In this document: positions 26,483 to 35,257 of the stretch, piece by piece | How the letters are laid out: every line of letters begins with the position of its first letter | Numbering within the stretch: the first letter of the stretch is position 1 | From: Candidatus Nitrotoga sp. 1052 | GTDB taxonomy: Bacteria > Pseudomonadota > Gammaproteobacteria > Burkholderiales > Gallionellaceae | Direction of reading: 5' to 3' | DNA: 46,657 nucleotides | Assembly (NCBI RefSeq): GCF_927312905.1 | Contig: NZ_CAKMHQ010000034.1 | Span: 1 to 46,657 of the forward strand | Translations under genes and position numbers: made by a program | Notes under the pieces: model-generated | Database searches by the model: none | What the model was told of the DNA's origin: nothing | The model's input: the letters and a program-made list of their open reading frames with translations, nothing else

Positions 26483-26740
26483 ATGTTCAGCAAAATTTTG
26501 GTAACAATGGCAATGGTCGGTTCAATGGCTTTATTCTCACAAGTAGCTCTTGCCAAAATTGGCGATGCTTGTAACAAAGACAACGCTACGACAGTATGTG
26601 ACGCTAAGAAAAATGAAGCCTGCCTTTTGGCAGTTACTCCATCTAAATGTATCGCGCTTCATTCACTTCCAAAAGGTACGGCATGTGTGAAACCTGCAGT
26701 ATGTTCATCAGACAAATGCACAGCTGGTAAATGCGAGTAA
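26483..26740 (+). CDS. small secreted cysteine-rich protein
   Basis: 85 residues from ATG 26483 (AAAGGA upstream; the frame extends to 26441 without a ribosome site). Signal peptide 1-24 (ends VALA), then about 60 residues with eight Cys in pairs (GDACNKD, TVCDAKK, EACLL, SKCIA, TACVK, AVCSS, DKCTAGKC), fit for four disulphides. The pattern DKCTAGKC recalls Dickkopf/EGF-like and PSCD small folds, but the family is not recognised. A strong terminator follows, so it is a one-gene unit. Confidence 0.7.
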   Translation: MFSKILVTMAMVGSMALFSQVALAKIGDACNKDNATTVCDAKKNEACLLAVTPSKCIALHSLPKGTACVKPAVCSSDKCTAGKCE

Positions 26741-26775
26741 TTAGCTCTTGATGAGATAGTTTGTAGTTGAGACTA

Positions 26776-26828
26776 CCCGAATCTTCGAGATTTATTGTTT
26801 TAATAAATTTCGGAGATTCGGGTTTTTT
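26776..26828 (+). terminator. rho-independent terminator of the Cys-rich gene
   Basis: A 21-base stem (CCCGAATCTTCGAGATTTATT with CGGAGATTCGGG and AATAAATTT on the other arm, two mismatches) and a run of six T at 26823-26828. Confidence 0.9.
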
Positions 26829-26898
26829 CATTGATGGGCACAGCATGTCAAACTCTGCTGAAATCCCGCATCCTGTTAATTTTCTATATTAATTTTTC

Positions 26899-28389
26899 AT
26901 GCCAGTATTAGAAGATGGATTGCCATGCAATCACGGCGCGCATGAAGATCTGATCCGTAAACTGCGAAAGCTGTTACCGCCAGAGGCCGTACTCACCGAC
27001 AAAGAAGATCTACGCCCGTTCGAGTGCGACGGGCTATCGGTTTACCGACGTCTGCCCTTGGTAGTGGCTCTGCCCGAAACTATTGCTCAGGTACAGGACA
27101 TCATGCGTCTGTGTCATGCTTTGCAGGTGCCCGTTGTGGCGCGCGGTGCAGGCACCGGTTTGTCTGGTGGCGCTCTGCCTTTGTCTGATGGTGTGCTGCT
27201 GAGTCTGGCAAAATTCAAACGCATACTCCATATCGATCCGGAAAATGCGATTGCCACTTTGCAGCCGGGTGTGCGCAATCTGGCAATTTCCGAGGCCGCC
27301 GCCGCGTATGGCTTGTATTACGCGCCTGATCCTTCCTCGCAGATTGCCTGCACCATTGGCGGCAATGTCGCGGAAAATTCCGGCGGGGTGCATTGCCTGA
27401 AATATGGCCTGACGGTACACAACATCCTGATGCTGAAAGTAGTGACGATGGATGGGGAGTTGCTGACCATCGGCGCTGAAACACTGGATTCTCCGGGGTA
27501 TGATCTGCTGGCATTGATGGCTGGCTCGGAGGGGATGCTGGCGGTGATCGTCGAGGTTACCGTAAAACTACTGGCCAAGCCGGAGCGCGCGCAAGTTTTG
27601 CTGGCGGCCTTTGATGATGTCTTCAAAGCCGGGGAAGCGGTCGGAGCGATAATTGCTGCCGGTATTATTCCGGCCGGTCTGGAAATGATGGACAAGGTGG
27701 CGATTCAGGCGGCGGAAGATTATGCGCATGCCGGTTACCCTCGTGATGCAGAGGCGATTTTGCTGTGCGAACTGGATGGCACCAATGCGGAAGTATCCGA
27801 GCACATCATGGAAGTGCGCGAAATATTGCACCAGAGTGGCGCGACCGAGGTGCGCACTGCCGTTAACGAAGCAGAGCGACAGCTGTTCTGGAAGGGGCGT
27901 AAATCAGCCTTCCCCGCAGTGGGGCGCATTTCGCCGGATTATTACTGTATGGATGGCACGATTCCACGGCGTCAATTGCCGCATGTATTGCGCCAGATCA
28001 GTTTATGGTCGGAAGAATATGGCTTGCCGGTGGCGAATGTGTTTCATGCCGGAGATGGCAATCTGCATCCGCTGATATTATTCGATGCCAATAAGGACGG
28101 CGAGTTGGCACGTACGGAGGAATTCGGTCAGCGTATATTGCAACTATGCGTTGAAGTGGGCGGATCTATCACCGGCGAGCATGGCGTCGGCATGGAAAAA
28201 ATTAATCAGATGTGTATCCAGTTCAAAACGGCTGAACTCAGCCAATTCCATGCGGTTAAAGCCGCTTTCGATCCTGCAGGCTTGCTCAATCCCGGGAAAG
28301 CCGTGCCCACCCTGCAGCGCTGCGCAGAATTTGGCGCTATGCACGTCCATCACGGACAGCTGCCCCATGCTGAGCTGGAACGCTTCTGA
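26899..28389 (+). CDS. glcD: glycolate oxidase subunit GlcD (FAD-linked)
   Basis: 496 residues. Catalytic FAD subunit of glycolate dehydrogenase, which oxidises glycolate to glyoxylate and passes electrons to the respiratory chain. The PCMH-type FAD-binding segment is PVVARGAGTGLSGGALP (about 75-91), with IGGNVAENSGGVHCLKYG and a C-terminal FAD_oxidase_C domain holding NVFHAGDGNLHP and ITGEHGVGMEK. First gene of glcDEF; its stop overlaps the start of glcE by one base (TGATG). No ribosome site of note at 26899. Confidence 0.95.
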   Translation: MPVLEDGLPCNHGAHEDLIRKLRKLLPPEAVLTDKEDLRPFECDGLSVYRRLPLVVALPETIAQVQDIMRLCHALQVPVVARGAGTGLSGGALPLSDGVLLSLAKFKRILHIDPENAIATLQPGVRNLAISEAAAAYGLYYAPDPSSQIACTIGGNVAENSGGVHCLKYGLTVHNILMLKVVTMDGELLTIGAETLDSPGYDLLALMAGSEGMLAVIVEVTVKLLAKPERAQVLLAAFDDVFKAGEAVGAIIAAGIIPAGLEMMDKVAIQAAEDYAHAGYPRDAEAILLCELDGTNAEVSEHIMEVREILHQSGATEVRTAVNEAERQLFWKGRKSAFPAVGRISPDYYCMDGTIPRRQLPHVLRQISLWSEEYGLPVANVFHAGDGNLHPLILFDANKDGELARTEEFGQRILQLCVEVGGSITGEHGVGMEKINQMCIQFKTAELSQFHAVKAAFDPAGLLNPGKAVPTLQRCAEFGAMHVHHGQLPHAELERF

Positions 28390-29453
28390 TGTTGGAGCGC
28401 GATATCAGTGAGGCACTGCAACAGCAGGTGCACAACGCAGTCGTTAACGGGACACCGCTCAAAATCGAAGGCGGCAATACCAAAGCATTTTTAGGACGAG
28501 AGATTCACGGCGAAATTCTGGATGTCAGCGGTCATCGCGGCATTGTCGAACATGATCCGCGCGAGTTGGTTTTGACTGCACGCAGCGGCACGCCGCTCAA
28601 GGAAATTGAAGCTGCGTTGGCTGAAGCCGGACAGATGCTGGCATTCGAGCCGCCGCATTTTGGTGACAATGCCACGTTGGGTGGCACCATTGCCTGCGGT
28701 CTGTCCGGGCCGCGCCGTTCTTTTTGCGGCTCCGCACGCGATTTTGTATTGGGCTGCAAGCTGATCAACGGCAAGGGCGAGATATTGCGCTTCGGTGGTC
28801 AGGTGATAAAAAACGTGGCGGGTTACGATGTCTCGCGTTTGATGGTCGGTGCATACGGCACGCTGGGCGTGCTGCTGGAAATCAGCTTGAAAGTGCTGCC
28901 GCGCCCGGCGGCGAGTCACACTCTGATACAGGAATGCACTCAAGCTGAAGCCATCAGCAAAATGAGCCGCTTGCTGTCCCAGCCCGTGCCCGTCGATGCG
29001 GCCTGTTATCATGCGGGGCACTGTTATCTGCGCCTGTCCGGCAGCGAGCAAGCCGTCAAGCATGCCCATGAGCATTTGGGCGGCGAAGTGATAGAAAAGT
29101 CAGAACCCTTCTGGCATGCCTTGCGCGAACATCATCTGCCATTTTTTGGTGCTGCGAAACCGCTGTATCGCATAATGATAAAGCCCGCCATGCCTCCTTT
29201 AGAAATTGCCGGCGAATGGTTGCTCGATTGGGGCGGTGCGCAGCGTTGGCTAGTGAGTGACGAACCGATTGCGTTTATACGCGAACGCGTCGCTAAAGTA
29301 GGCGGACATGTCACCCAGTTCCGGGGTAGCGAACACAATGGCGAAATATTTCAGCCGCTCGCCACGCCCTTGCTCGTCATTCATCAACGCCTGAAATCCA
29401 GTTTAGATCCACACGGAATTTTTAACCGGGGGCGCATTTACGCCAACTTGTAA
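28389..29453 (+). CDS. glcE: glycolate oxidase subunit GlcE
   Basis: 354 residues. FAD-binding subunit related to GlcD but shorter; motifs IEGGNTKAFLGR, GDNATLGGTIACGLSGPRR and KNVAGYDVSRLMVGAYGTLGVL fit the FAD_binding_4 fold. It works in the same membrane-associated complex as GlcD and GlcF. Translation is probably coupled to glcD through the one-base overlap; glcF follows after five bases. Confidence 0.95.
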   Translation: MLERDISEALQQQVHNAVVNGTPLKIEGGNTKAFLGREIHGEILDVSGHRGIVEHDPRELVLTARSGTPLKEIEAALAEAGQMLAFEPPHFGDNATLGGTIACGLSGPRRSFCGSARDFVLGCKLINGKGEILRFGGQVIKNVAGYDVSRLMVGAYGTLGVLLEISLKVLPRPAASHTLIQECTQAEAISKMSRLLSQPVPVDAACYHAGHCYLRLSGSEQAVKHAHEHLGGEVIEKSEPFWHALREHHLPFFGAAKPLYRIMIKPAMPPLEIAGEWLLDWGGAQRWLVSDEPIAFIRERVAKVGGHVTQFRGSEHNGEIFQPLATPLLVIHQRLKSSLDPHGIFNRGRIYANL

Positions 29454-29458
29454 GCCAT

Positions 29459-30703
29459 ATGCAAACCGCCATTTCTCCAGAACTCCTTGTTAATCCCGAC
29501 ATCGCCGAAGCCAATGCGATTCTGCGTTCTTGCGTGCACTGCGGATTTTGCAATGCCACTTGCCCCACCTATCAGTTGCTCGGCAACGATCTGGATGGCC
29601 CGCGTGGGCGTATTTATCTTATCAAGGAAATGCTGGAAGGCAATCAATCCAGCGAGAAGACGCAATTGCATCTGGACCGTTGCCTGACCTGCCGCGCCTG
29701 TGAAACCACCTGTCCATCCGGAGTGCAGTATGGCCGGTTGATTGACATCGGGCGGCAAGTCATCGAGGAACGCGCACCGCGTCCGCTGTGGCAAAAAATT
29801 GTGCGGCGCAGTCTGCTGGCAGTGCTGCCGTATCTCAAGCGTTTTGCGTTCGTGCTTGGCATTAGCCGCGTGGTGTATCCATTATTACCACTCTCTTTGC
29901 AACGTAAAATCCCGGCCCAACGACGGGCACAGTCAGCTCGTCCGCACGCAATTCATCCGCGCAGCATGCTGGTATTGGAAGGTTGTGTGCAATCGCTGAG
30001 TGCGCCAAATATCAACACTGCCGCTGCATGCGTGCTGGATAAATTGGGCATTTCTTTAATCAGCGCGCCTAGGGCCGGCTGCTGTGGCGCACTGAACCAG
30101 CACTTGGCTGACATTAATGGGGCACATGACATGATGCGCCGCAATATTGACGCCTGGTGGCCATATATTGAACAAGGCGCAGAGGCTATTGTGATGAGTT
30201 CAAGCGGCTGCGGCCTGATGGTGAAAGAATATGGCGTTACGCTGAAACACGATCCAGACTATGCCGCGAAGGCGGCACGCATCAGCGAACTTACACGCGA
30301 CTTGAGCGAAATTCTGGGCCGCGAAGATTTGAGTGCCTTAGCCGATGTCGGCAAAGGTGTGCGCGTCGCTTATCAATCGTCTTGCACCTTGCAGCATGGA
30401 CAAAAACTGCCTGGCGTTGTGGAAACTATCCTGCGAAACTGCGGCTATACGCTTACGCCAGTTGCGGACAGCCATCTATGCTGTGGCGCTGCGGGCACTT
30501 ATACCCTGATGCAACCCGCGTTGTCGCAGCAGCTGCTGGAAAATAAATTGAGTGCGCTGCAACAGGGCGCGGCCGAGGTCATCGCCACTGCCAACATCGG
30601 CTGCCAGCTACATTTGGAAAGTGCAGCCCGCTTGCCGGTGAAACACTGGATCGAGCTATTGCAACCATTTTCCCAACAAGGGGCGCCTGAAGAGCACCTC
30701 TGA
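29459..30703 (+). CDS. glcF: glycolate oxidase iron-sulfur subunit GlcF
   Basis: 414 residues. Two [4Fe-4S] clusters: Cys25, Cys28, Cys31, Cys35 (CVHCGFCNATC) and Cys75, Cys78, Cys81, Cys85 (CLTCRACETTC). Two CCG domains follow (GCCGALNQH and LCCGAAGTYT), which carry electrons to quinone. The last four codons and the stop lie inside the left end of mobile element B (30692 onward), so the native C-terminus was replaced; the change is small and activity is probably kept. Confidence 0.95.
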   Translation: MQTAISPELLVNPDIAEANAILRSCVHCGFCNATCPTYQLLGNDLDGPRGRIYLIKEMLEGNQSSEKTQLHLDRCLTCRACETTCPSGVQYGRLIDIGRQVIEERAPRPLWQKIVRRSLLAVLPYLKRFAFVLGISRVVYPLLPLSLQRKIPAQRRAQSARPHAIHPRSMLVLEGCVQSLSAPNINTAAACVLDKLGISLISAPRAGCCGALNQHLADINGAHDMMRRNIDAWWPYIEQGAEAIVMSSSGCGLMVKEYGVTLKHDPDYAAKAARISELTRDLSEILGREDLSALADVGKGVRVAYQSSCTLQHGQKLPGVVETILRNCGYTLTPVADSHLCCGAAGTYTLMQPALSQQLLENKLSALQQGAAEVIATANIGCQLHLESAARLPVKHWIELLQPFSQQGAPEEHL

Positions 30704-30872
30704 AAATCCAATTTTGCGAGCAGCAGCTTTGCGGCTTGCCTGCTTACCCCATTTCGTCGCAATACGGCGTTACTCGAAAAAAATTATCGCTTACATATTA
30801 ACTATATGCCGCACTCAAATTTTTTTAGTCGTGCCTTGTCTTGCTTAGAAACTTGAATTTCTAGAGGCGCCC
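30692..30872 (+). mobile_element. MITE-like element B
   Basis: 181 bases with terminal inverted repeats (left GAGCACCTCTGAAAATCCAA, right end read in reverse GGGCGCCTCTAGAAATTCAA; 18 of the first 24 positions match). Direct repeats TGAA flank it (30688-30691 and 30873-30876). Its right 123 bases match the reverse complement of element A. Relative to A it has about 40 more bases near its left end. It sits on the 3' end of glcF and 65 bases before the aminotransferase, so it may alter the shared transcript. No coding capacity. Confidence 0.82.
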
Positions 30873-30936
30873 TGAAAGCAGTGAAAAAAGTTAAAATGCC
30901 GGATTTAACGAATCGCAACCCGCAAGGAGAAAAAGC

Positions 30937-32118
30937 ATGGCAATAAAATCGTTCCATCCCCCGCAACGCATTCTGATGGGCCCAGGCCCTTCGGATGTCA
31001 GCTCACGTGTACTGGAGGCATTGTCGCGCCCCACTATCGGCCATCTTGATCCAGTGTTCGTAACCATGATGGACGAAATGAAAGAGCTGTTGAAGTACGC
31101 TTTTCAGACTAAAAATGAATTGACTATGCCCGTTTCCGCCCCCGGCTCGGCCGGAATGGAAACCTGCTTCGTTAATCTGGTGGAACCCGGCGACAAAGTC
31201 ATCGTATGTCAGAACGGCGTATTCGGCGGACGTATGAAGGAAAACGTTGAGCGCTGCGGCGGTATTGCAGTGATGGTGCAGGACGATTGGGGACGCGCAG
31301 TCGACCCACAAAAAGTTGAAGATGCACTCAAGGCTAATCCTGATACCAAGATCATTGCGTTTGTGCACGCAGAAACTTCCACAGGTGCCCTGTCTGACGC
31401 TAAAACCTTGGTGGCGCTTGCTCATAAACATGGTTGCTTGGCCATCGTGGACGCAGTCACTTCACTCGCCGGCTCGCCACTCAAGGTCGACGAATGGGAA
31501 ATAGACGCTATTTATTCCGGCACGCAAAAATGTCTCTCCTGCACGCCAGGGCTATCCCCAGTCAGCTTCAGTGCGCGCGCGCTGGAGAAAATCAAGATTC
31601 GCAAGAGCAAAGTACAAAGCTGGTTCCTGGATTTGAATCTGGTCATGAGCTATTGGGGCGGTTCAACCAAACGCGCCTACCACCACACCGCACCGATCAA
31701 CGCACTATATGGCCTGCACGAAGCATTGGTGATATTGCAGGAAGAAGGCCTGGAAAATTCATGGGCTCGTCATACTAAAAATCACCTTGCCCTGCGCGCC
31801 GGCCTGGAAGCAATGGGATTGAAGTTCGTGGTGCCAGAATCTGAACGTCTGCCGCAATTGAATGCCCTTACTATTCCAGATGGTGTGGACGATGCCGCCG
31901 TGCGCTCCACCCTGCTAAACGATTATCAACTGGAAATTGGCGCGGGTCTGGGCGTAATGGCAGGCAAGGTGTGGCGCATAGGCTTGATGGGTTACGCCAG
32001 CAATCAGAGCAATATTTTGGTATGCCTCGGTGCGCTGGATGACGTGTTAGGCAGGATGAAGGCACCGGTTCAGCATGGCGTGGCAGTAGCTGCAGCGCAA
32101 AAAGTACTGGCGGGCTGA
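30937..32118 (+). CDS. serine-glyoxylate / alanine-glyoxylate aminotransferase
   Basis: 393 residues, fold type I class V PLP enzyme. PLP Lys is Lys198 in SGTQKCLSC; GPGPSDVSSRVLEA, SAPGSAGMETCFVN and HAETSTGAL are hallmark segments. It aminates glyoxylate to glycine, using serine or alanine. Directly after glcDEF this makes a glycolate to glyoxylate to glycine route, the salvage of phosphoglycolate in organisms with RuBisCO. AAGGAG precedes the ATG. A terminator follows at 32246. Confidence 0.9.
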   Translation: MAIKSFHPPQRILMGPGPSDVSSRVLEALSRPTIGHLDPVFVTMMDEMKELLKYAFQTKNELTMPVSAPGSAGMETCFVNLVEPGDKVIVCQNGVFGGRMKENVERCGGIAVMVQDDWGRAVDPQKVEDALKANPDTKIIAFVHAETSTGALSDAKTLVALAHKHGCLAIVDAVTSLAGSPLKVDEWEIDAIYSGTQKCLSCTPGLSPVSFSARALEKIKIRKSKVQSWFLDLNLVMSYWGGSTKRAYHHTAPINALYGLHEALVILQEEGLENSWARHTKNHLALRAGLEAMGLKFVVPESERLPQLNALTIPDGVDDAAVRSTLLNDYQLEIGAGLGVMAGKVWRIGLMGYASNQSNILVCLGALDDVLGRMKAPVQHGVAVAAAQKVLAG

Positions 32119-32245
32119 TTTGTTTATACGGCCTTCAATGGATACTGAGGGGTAAATAAATATAATAATTATGATGTGAGTGTGAGCAATCATGAGGTAT
32201 CACAGACATTTTTGATCCGTATATATAATAATATTCGTTTCCCGG

Positions 32246-32280
32246 AATCCCCCTTTGCTTCAACACAAAGGGGGATTTTT
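32246..32280 (+). terminator. rho-independent terminator of the glcDEF-aminotransferase unit
   Basis: A perfect 12-base stem AATCCCCCTTTG / CAAAGGGGGATT with an 8-base loop and a T run. Confidence 0.9.
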
Positions 32281-32354
32281 CATGGCGCATTCGGATACGA
32301 ATGAACAAATGATATAGCGGGCAGCTGTGCACAAACAGGCGCGGCTTATCCACA

Positions 32355-32495
32355 ATGCTCACCAAGGGCGAGGAATACACCGATCAAGGTCAGAACTGCT
32401 TTGAGGAGCGCTATCGCGAGCGAGTGCTGCGGCATCTGGTCCAGCGCGCCGAAAAGATGGGAATGAAACTCGTCGTATGGGAACAGGTCGCCTAA
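32355..32495 (+). pseudogene. C-terminal tail of a transposase
   Basis: 46 codons from ATG 32355 reading MLTKGEEYTDQGQ, then FEERYRERVLRHLVQRAEKMG, which resembles the end of IS transposases (IS110 style by memory; family uncertain). No ribosome site, and the body of the gene is missing. Confidence 0.5.
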
Positions 32496-32695
32496 TATAC
32501 TAAAAAAAATCAATAGATTAGGAGGTGTTTTTTAAGTGCAGAGCTACTAAGATTGATATTCCCCGAGACCGACGGAAGGCGACACCGTTACGATTTACTG
32601 AGCGCCAAATAGGCTCACAGAAAGTCCGGCCTTCATAGTTAATACAATAGAACCATTATGAAAGGCTGCTGCCGCATTTTGATAAATGCCATATA

Positions 32696-33097
32696 TCATT
32701 TTTTTAAGATATTTTTAAGGTCTGCGAAAGGATTAAAGGTAGCCAGTGATTCTGGGTTTTGAGCAGCGGAACGACCTGTTGAGTCCTTTATCCGAGAGTG
32801 CTCATTTTCATGGCAATAGGTACATAAAAGCTCCCAGTTACTACCATCCGGAGGATTATGGTCATGGTTATTATTCTTGTGGTGGACTTCTAATAATTGA
32901 AGATTCTCTCGGGCAAAGGTACGGGCACAACGACCGCAAACCCAAGGATACATCTTGAGTGCTTGCTCTCGATATCCCATAGCCCGCTTCTCTGCATTCT
33001 GACGTGCATCAAGTACAATTTTGTCCAGCTTACTATTCTTTGGCGTCATAAGTGTTCGTTTAAATGGAAATAATGCGGTTACTGTGAATTCAGTCAT
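32696..33097 (-). CDS. yajD: HNH nuclease family protein YajD
   Basis: 133 residues. The core YREQALKMYPWVCGRCARTF, VHHKNNNHDHNPPDGSNWELLCTYCH and NPFADLK matches E. coli YajD. It has the HNH layout: a CxxC pair (VCGRC), His-His (HH), Asn, and a second CxxC (CTYCH) that hold zinc and metal. The function of YajD is not established; it is a putative nuclease. The start at 33097 has an AGGG site; ATG 33049 is an alternative. The first 30 residues are extra relative to E. coli. Confidence 0.87.
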   Translation of the reverse strand: MTEFTVTALFPFKRTLMTPKNSKLDKIVLDARQNAEKRAMGYREQALKMYPWVCGRCARTFARENLQLLEVHHKNNNHDHNPPDGSNWELLCTYCHENEHSRIKDSTGRSAAQNPESLATFNPFADLKNILKK

Positions 33098-33375
33098 TCG
33101 CCCTATACTTCAATGCACGCATCCGCAAAATGAATAATATTTATTATAAGGGGAAATCATTTCCGGTAGGTGACTCGGAAAATAAACGAAATCTGTGATC
33201 AACAGTTTCACGAAAAAAGCCACACCCTCAACTAAAAATTAAGGATGCCGATAACAAAAGTTAAAGTAATCATGGATACACTATCCAACACTTGCTCGGA
33301 TGAATTTTATATGTGCTAATGATACGTTGTTATGTTATGTTTTTTTATCTTAACCAAAAAATTTATGGAGGAATC

Positions 33376-33804
33376 ATGAAACGTTCCAAATATTACCTTT
33401 CAGCTCGAATCACAATGGTCATATCCATCTTTCTCACCACCGCTTATTTTAGCCAAGTAGCTCAAGCAGCTTGCAATGAGTGCGGTACGGTCACAGATGT
33501 GAAGACCATAAAAATTGAAGGGCAGGGAAGCGGTGTTGGCGCTGTCACAGGTGGAGTATTGGGCGGTGTAGTGGGCCACCAAGTTGGAGGGGGAAGAGGT
33601 AAGGATTTGGCGACCATTGGGGGGGTTGTAGGCGGCGCTTATGTCGGCCATCAGGTTGAGAAAAAATCAAAATCTGGAACCAGATATCACGTCCTTGTAG
33701 AGATGGAGGACGGTTCGAGTAAGACTTTCAAGTATTCTTCTAAAACTAGCTATCAGGTAGGAGATCGTGTCAAGGTAAAGAAAGGCAAGCTGACTCGGGC
33801 ATAG
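33376..33804 (+). CDS. exported glycine-zipper protein (SlyB/YMGG-like)
   Basis: 142 residues from ATG 33376, chosen because GGAGGA lies upstream. The signal peptide ends AQA at about 31. A Cys pair follows (ACNEC), then a glycine-zipper region (about 55-98) of GxxxG repeats (GAVTGGVLGGVVGHQVGGG, IGGVVGGAYVGHQVE), as in outer-membrane proteins of the SlyB/2TM group. The C-terminal part (YHVLVEMEDGSSKTFKYSS) is a small beta domain typical of these. No lipobox is evident, unlike SlyB. Probably an envelope protein. Confidence 0.83.
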   Translation: MKRSKYYLSARITMVISIFLTTAYFSQVAQAACNECGTVTDVKTIKIEGQGSGVGAVTGGVLGGVVGHQVGGGRGKDLATIGGVVGGAYVGHQVEKKSKSGTRYHVLVEMEDGSSKTFKYSSKTSYQVGDRVKVKKGKLTRA

Positions 33805-33854
33805 AAACTGCTTGAAGGGTGCTTCTAGATGGAACCCAGAAACTTACTTCATCG

Positions 33855-34136
33855 TTAATAGCTCGGACTGTCGTCAAATCTAGACCGGCGCATCCAAAAA
33901 AGCACGTTCAGTTGAAAAATTTCCTGCCATGCTTCATCTGGGAAGCCATCCCGATTCAGTCTTCCACCACCACGGCCATTTGGTTGCAACAGGTCGGTGA
34001 AATAGGCTTCGCAATGAGGTGAATTCCAGAGTTCGATGATTTTATTAAGGACATGAGGGAATCGTTTCTCAAGCATTTCCGGGTATTTATTTGGTAAACA
34101 ATCAAGCGTTTCCATGACTATTTTTTTATTAAACAT
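33855..34136 (-). CDS. conserved hypothetical small protein
   Basis: 93 residues from ATG 34136 (GGAGG about ten bases upstream); a GTG at 34139 also fits. The core CLPNKYPEMLEKRFPHVLNK and CEAYFTDLLQP...RDGFPDEAWQEIFQL resembles a family of short uncharacterised proteins that I know only as hypothetical. There is no signal peptide or membrane helix. It lies alone between a glycine-zipper gene and IS debris. Function unknown. Confidence 0.6.
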   Translation of the reverse strand: MFNKKIVMETLDCLPNKYPEMLEKRFPHVLNKIIELWNSPHCEAYFTDLLQPNGRGGGRLNRDGFPDEAWQEIFQLNVLFWMRRSRFDDSPSY

Positions 34137-34139
34137 CAC

Positions 34140-34803
34140 TCATCCTCCAATATTGGTTCATCTTGTAGATTTTACCTGGCTCGGTATAACGTCTATGCCG
34201 GTTGTAGAGCGTGAATTAATACTCTAATTCTCGTTTTAGTTTCTCTGATGGTGCCAAAATCCAGTAGAACACGCCCTGTAAAAAAATGCCCCTGAACCTA
34301 ATGGGAACAGGGGCAAATGTCTTAACTAATGGGAGAGGTTAAGACTTCACGTTCAAGGAGGAAAAACGTGGGATAGCTTGCGCTATACTAAACTATAGAT
34401 AAGGAAATGCTGAAATAGTTCCACCGGATTGCACCTATAGAGACAAACCTACAGCATAAATCATGGAGGCGTAGGTGAATTGATGGATAACTACCTGACA
34501 GTACAGTCCAAAATAAGGAGCGAGCGGCATAGTTTAGTGCAATATAATTTAAGTTACATCACCATACAAGCTTAGCAAACTAAGGGGTAGGGCGTTCGAA
34601 TAGCTCTGGCCGCACCACTAAAATCAAGTTCGCCATTTTGTTCGACGAATGCTTCAGAAATTTAGCTTGTCGGTTTCGTGGATTTAGCTGTGACTTGTAA
34701 ACACGAAATTCATTACACCCTCTACTAGTGTAGCGCACCATAAATAATAGAATTTATATGAAGGCTCGACCTCTAAAAGCTTATTGCCGAGGAGGTCAGT
34801 GCC
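34140..34803. other. intergenic region left of the IS fragments
   Basis: About 660 bases with a hairpin at 34287-34315 and no recognised gene. Several short near-palindromes are visible, none strong. Confidence 0.4.
34281..34315 (-). terminator. putative rho-independent terminator
   Basis: Stem TGCCCCTG / CAGGGGCA (34287-34294 and 34308-34315) with the A run 34280-34286 giving a T run on the minus strand. No intact minus-strand gene is read into it, so it may belong to a lost gene. Confidence 0.6.
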
Positions 34804-35094
34804 ATGCGTGTTGCCAAGCCAATCCAGTTGAGTTCCGACGATAATCGCCGCCTGCGAGTTCTTTCCAAGCGCAAACGTGTTGAAGCGCGCGTTCAAATTC
34901 GCAGTCGCATCGTGCTGTTGGCTGCGGCCGGGATGACGGACAAGGACATCGCGCAGAAGCTTGACATTGGTCGCCGAGTTGCAGCGCGCTGGCGGGCGCG
35001 CTTCCTCGCCGCTGGCGTCGATGGACTGTTTCAAGATGCGACGCGCCCTGGTCGTCCGCGCACGGCGCGCAATGCGGGCGTCGCTCTTTTTTGA
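34804..35094 (+). pseudogene. 5' fragment of an IS630-family transposase
   Basis: About 96 codons from ATG 34804 (GAGGAGG site). Residues 30-60 form the helix-turn-helix (RIVLLAAAGMTDKDIAQKL, DIGRRVAARW), followed by the linker DGLFQDATRPGRPRTA, both typical of IS630. The DDE catalytic part is missing: after the linker the frame runs into unrelated DNA and stops at 35092. The downstream DNA belongs to another IS fragment on the opposite strand. Confidence 0.8.
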
Positions 35095-35257
35095 CCGACA
35101 CGCCAACAGCACTCGTTCCTTTTCTTTTCATCCAATTTTTTAACATGTGACGATTGATGTTCAATTCTACCGCGACCGACTTCACCGTCCGATCGCCTCG
35201 AGAATAGACCTTGAATAACGCCTGCTCGATAAATGCTTTTGAGTAACGTATTTCCAT
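35090..35257 (-). pseudogene. 5' fragment of a second transposase (helix-turn-helix)
   Basis: From ATG 35257 (GGAGG site) the minus strand reads MEIRYSKAFIEQALFKVYSR and then VKSVAVELNINRHMLKNWMKRK, an IS3/IS911-style helix-turn-helix; the family is not certain. The frame goes on to 34796 but beyond about 35090 it is the reverse of the IS630 fragment, so the gene was cut there. The two 5' ends face each other at one junction. Confidence 0.7.

Larger units (their letters stand above)
32119..32695. other. intergenic region with terminator and transposase tail
   Basis: About 580 bases. After the terminator it holds a 46-codon transposase-like tail at 32355-32495. The rest, to 32695, shows no gene. 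Confidence 0.5.

Noticed and set aside
33818-33832. Possible element end GGGTGCTTCTAGA after the glycine-zipper gene
   Set aside because: Only 13 bases fit, there is no opposite end and no direct repeat.
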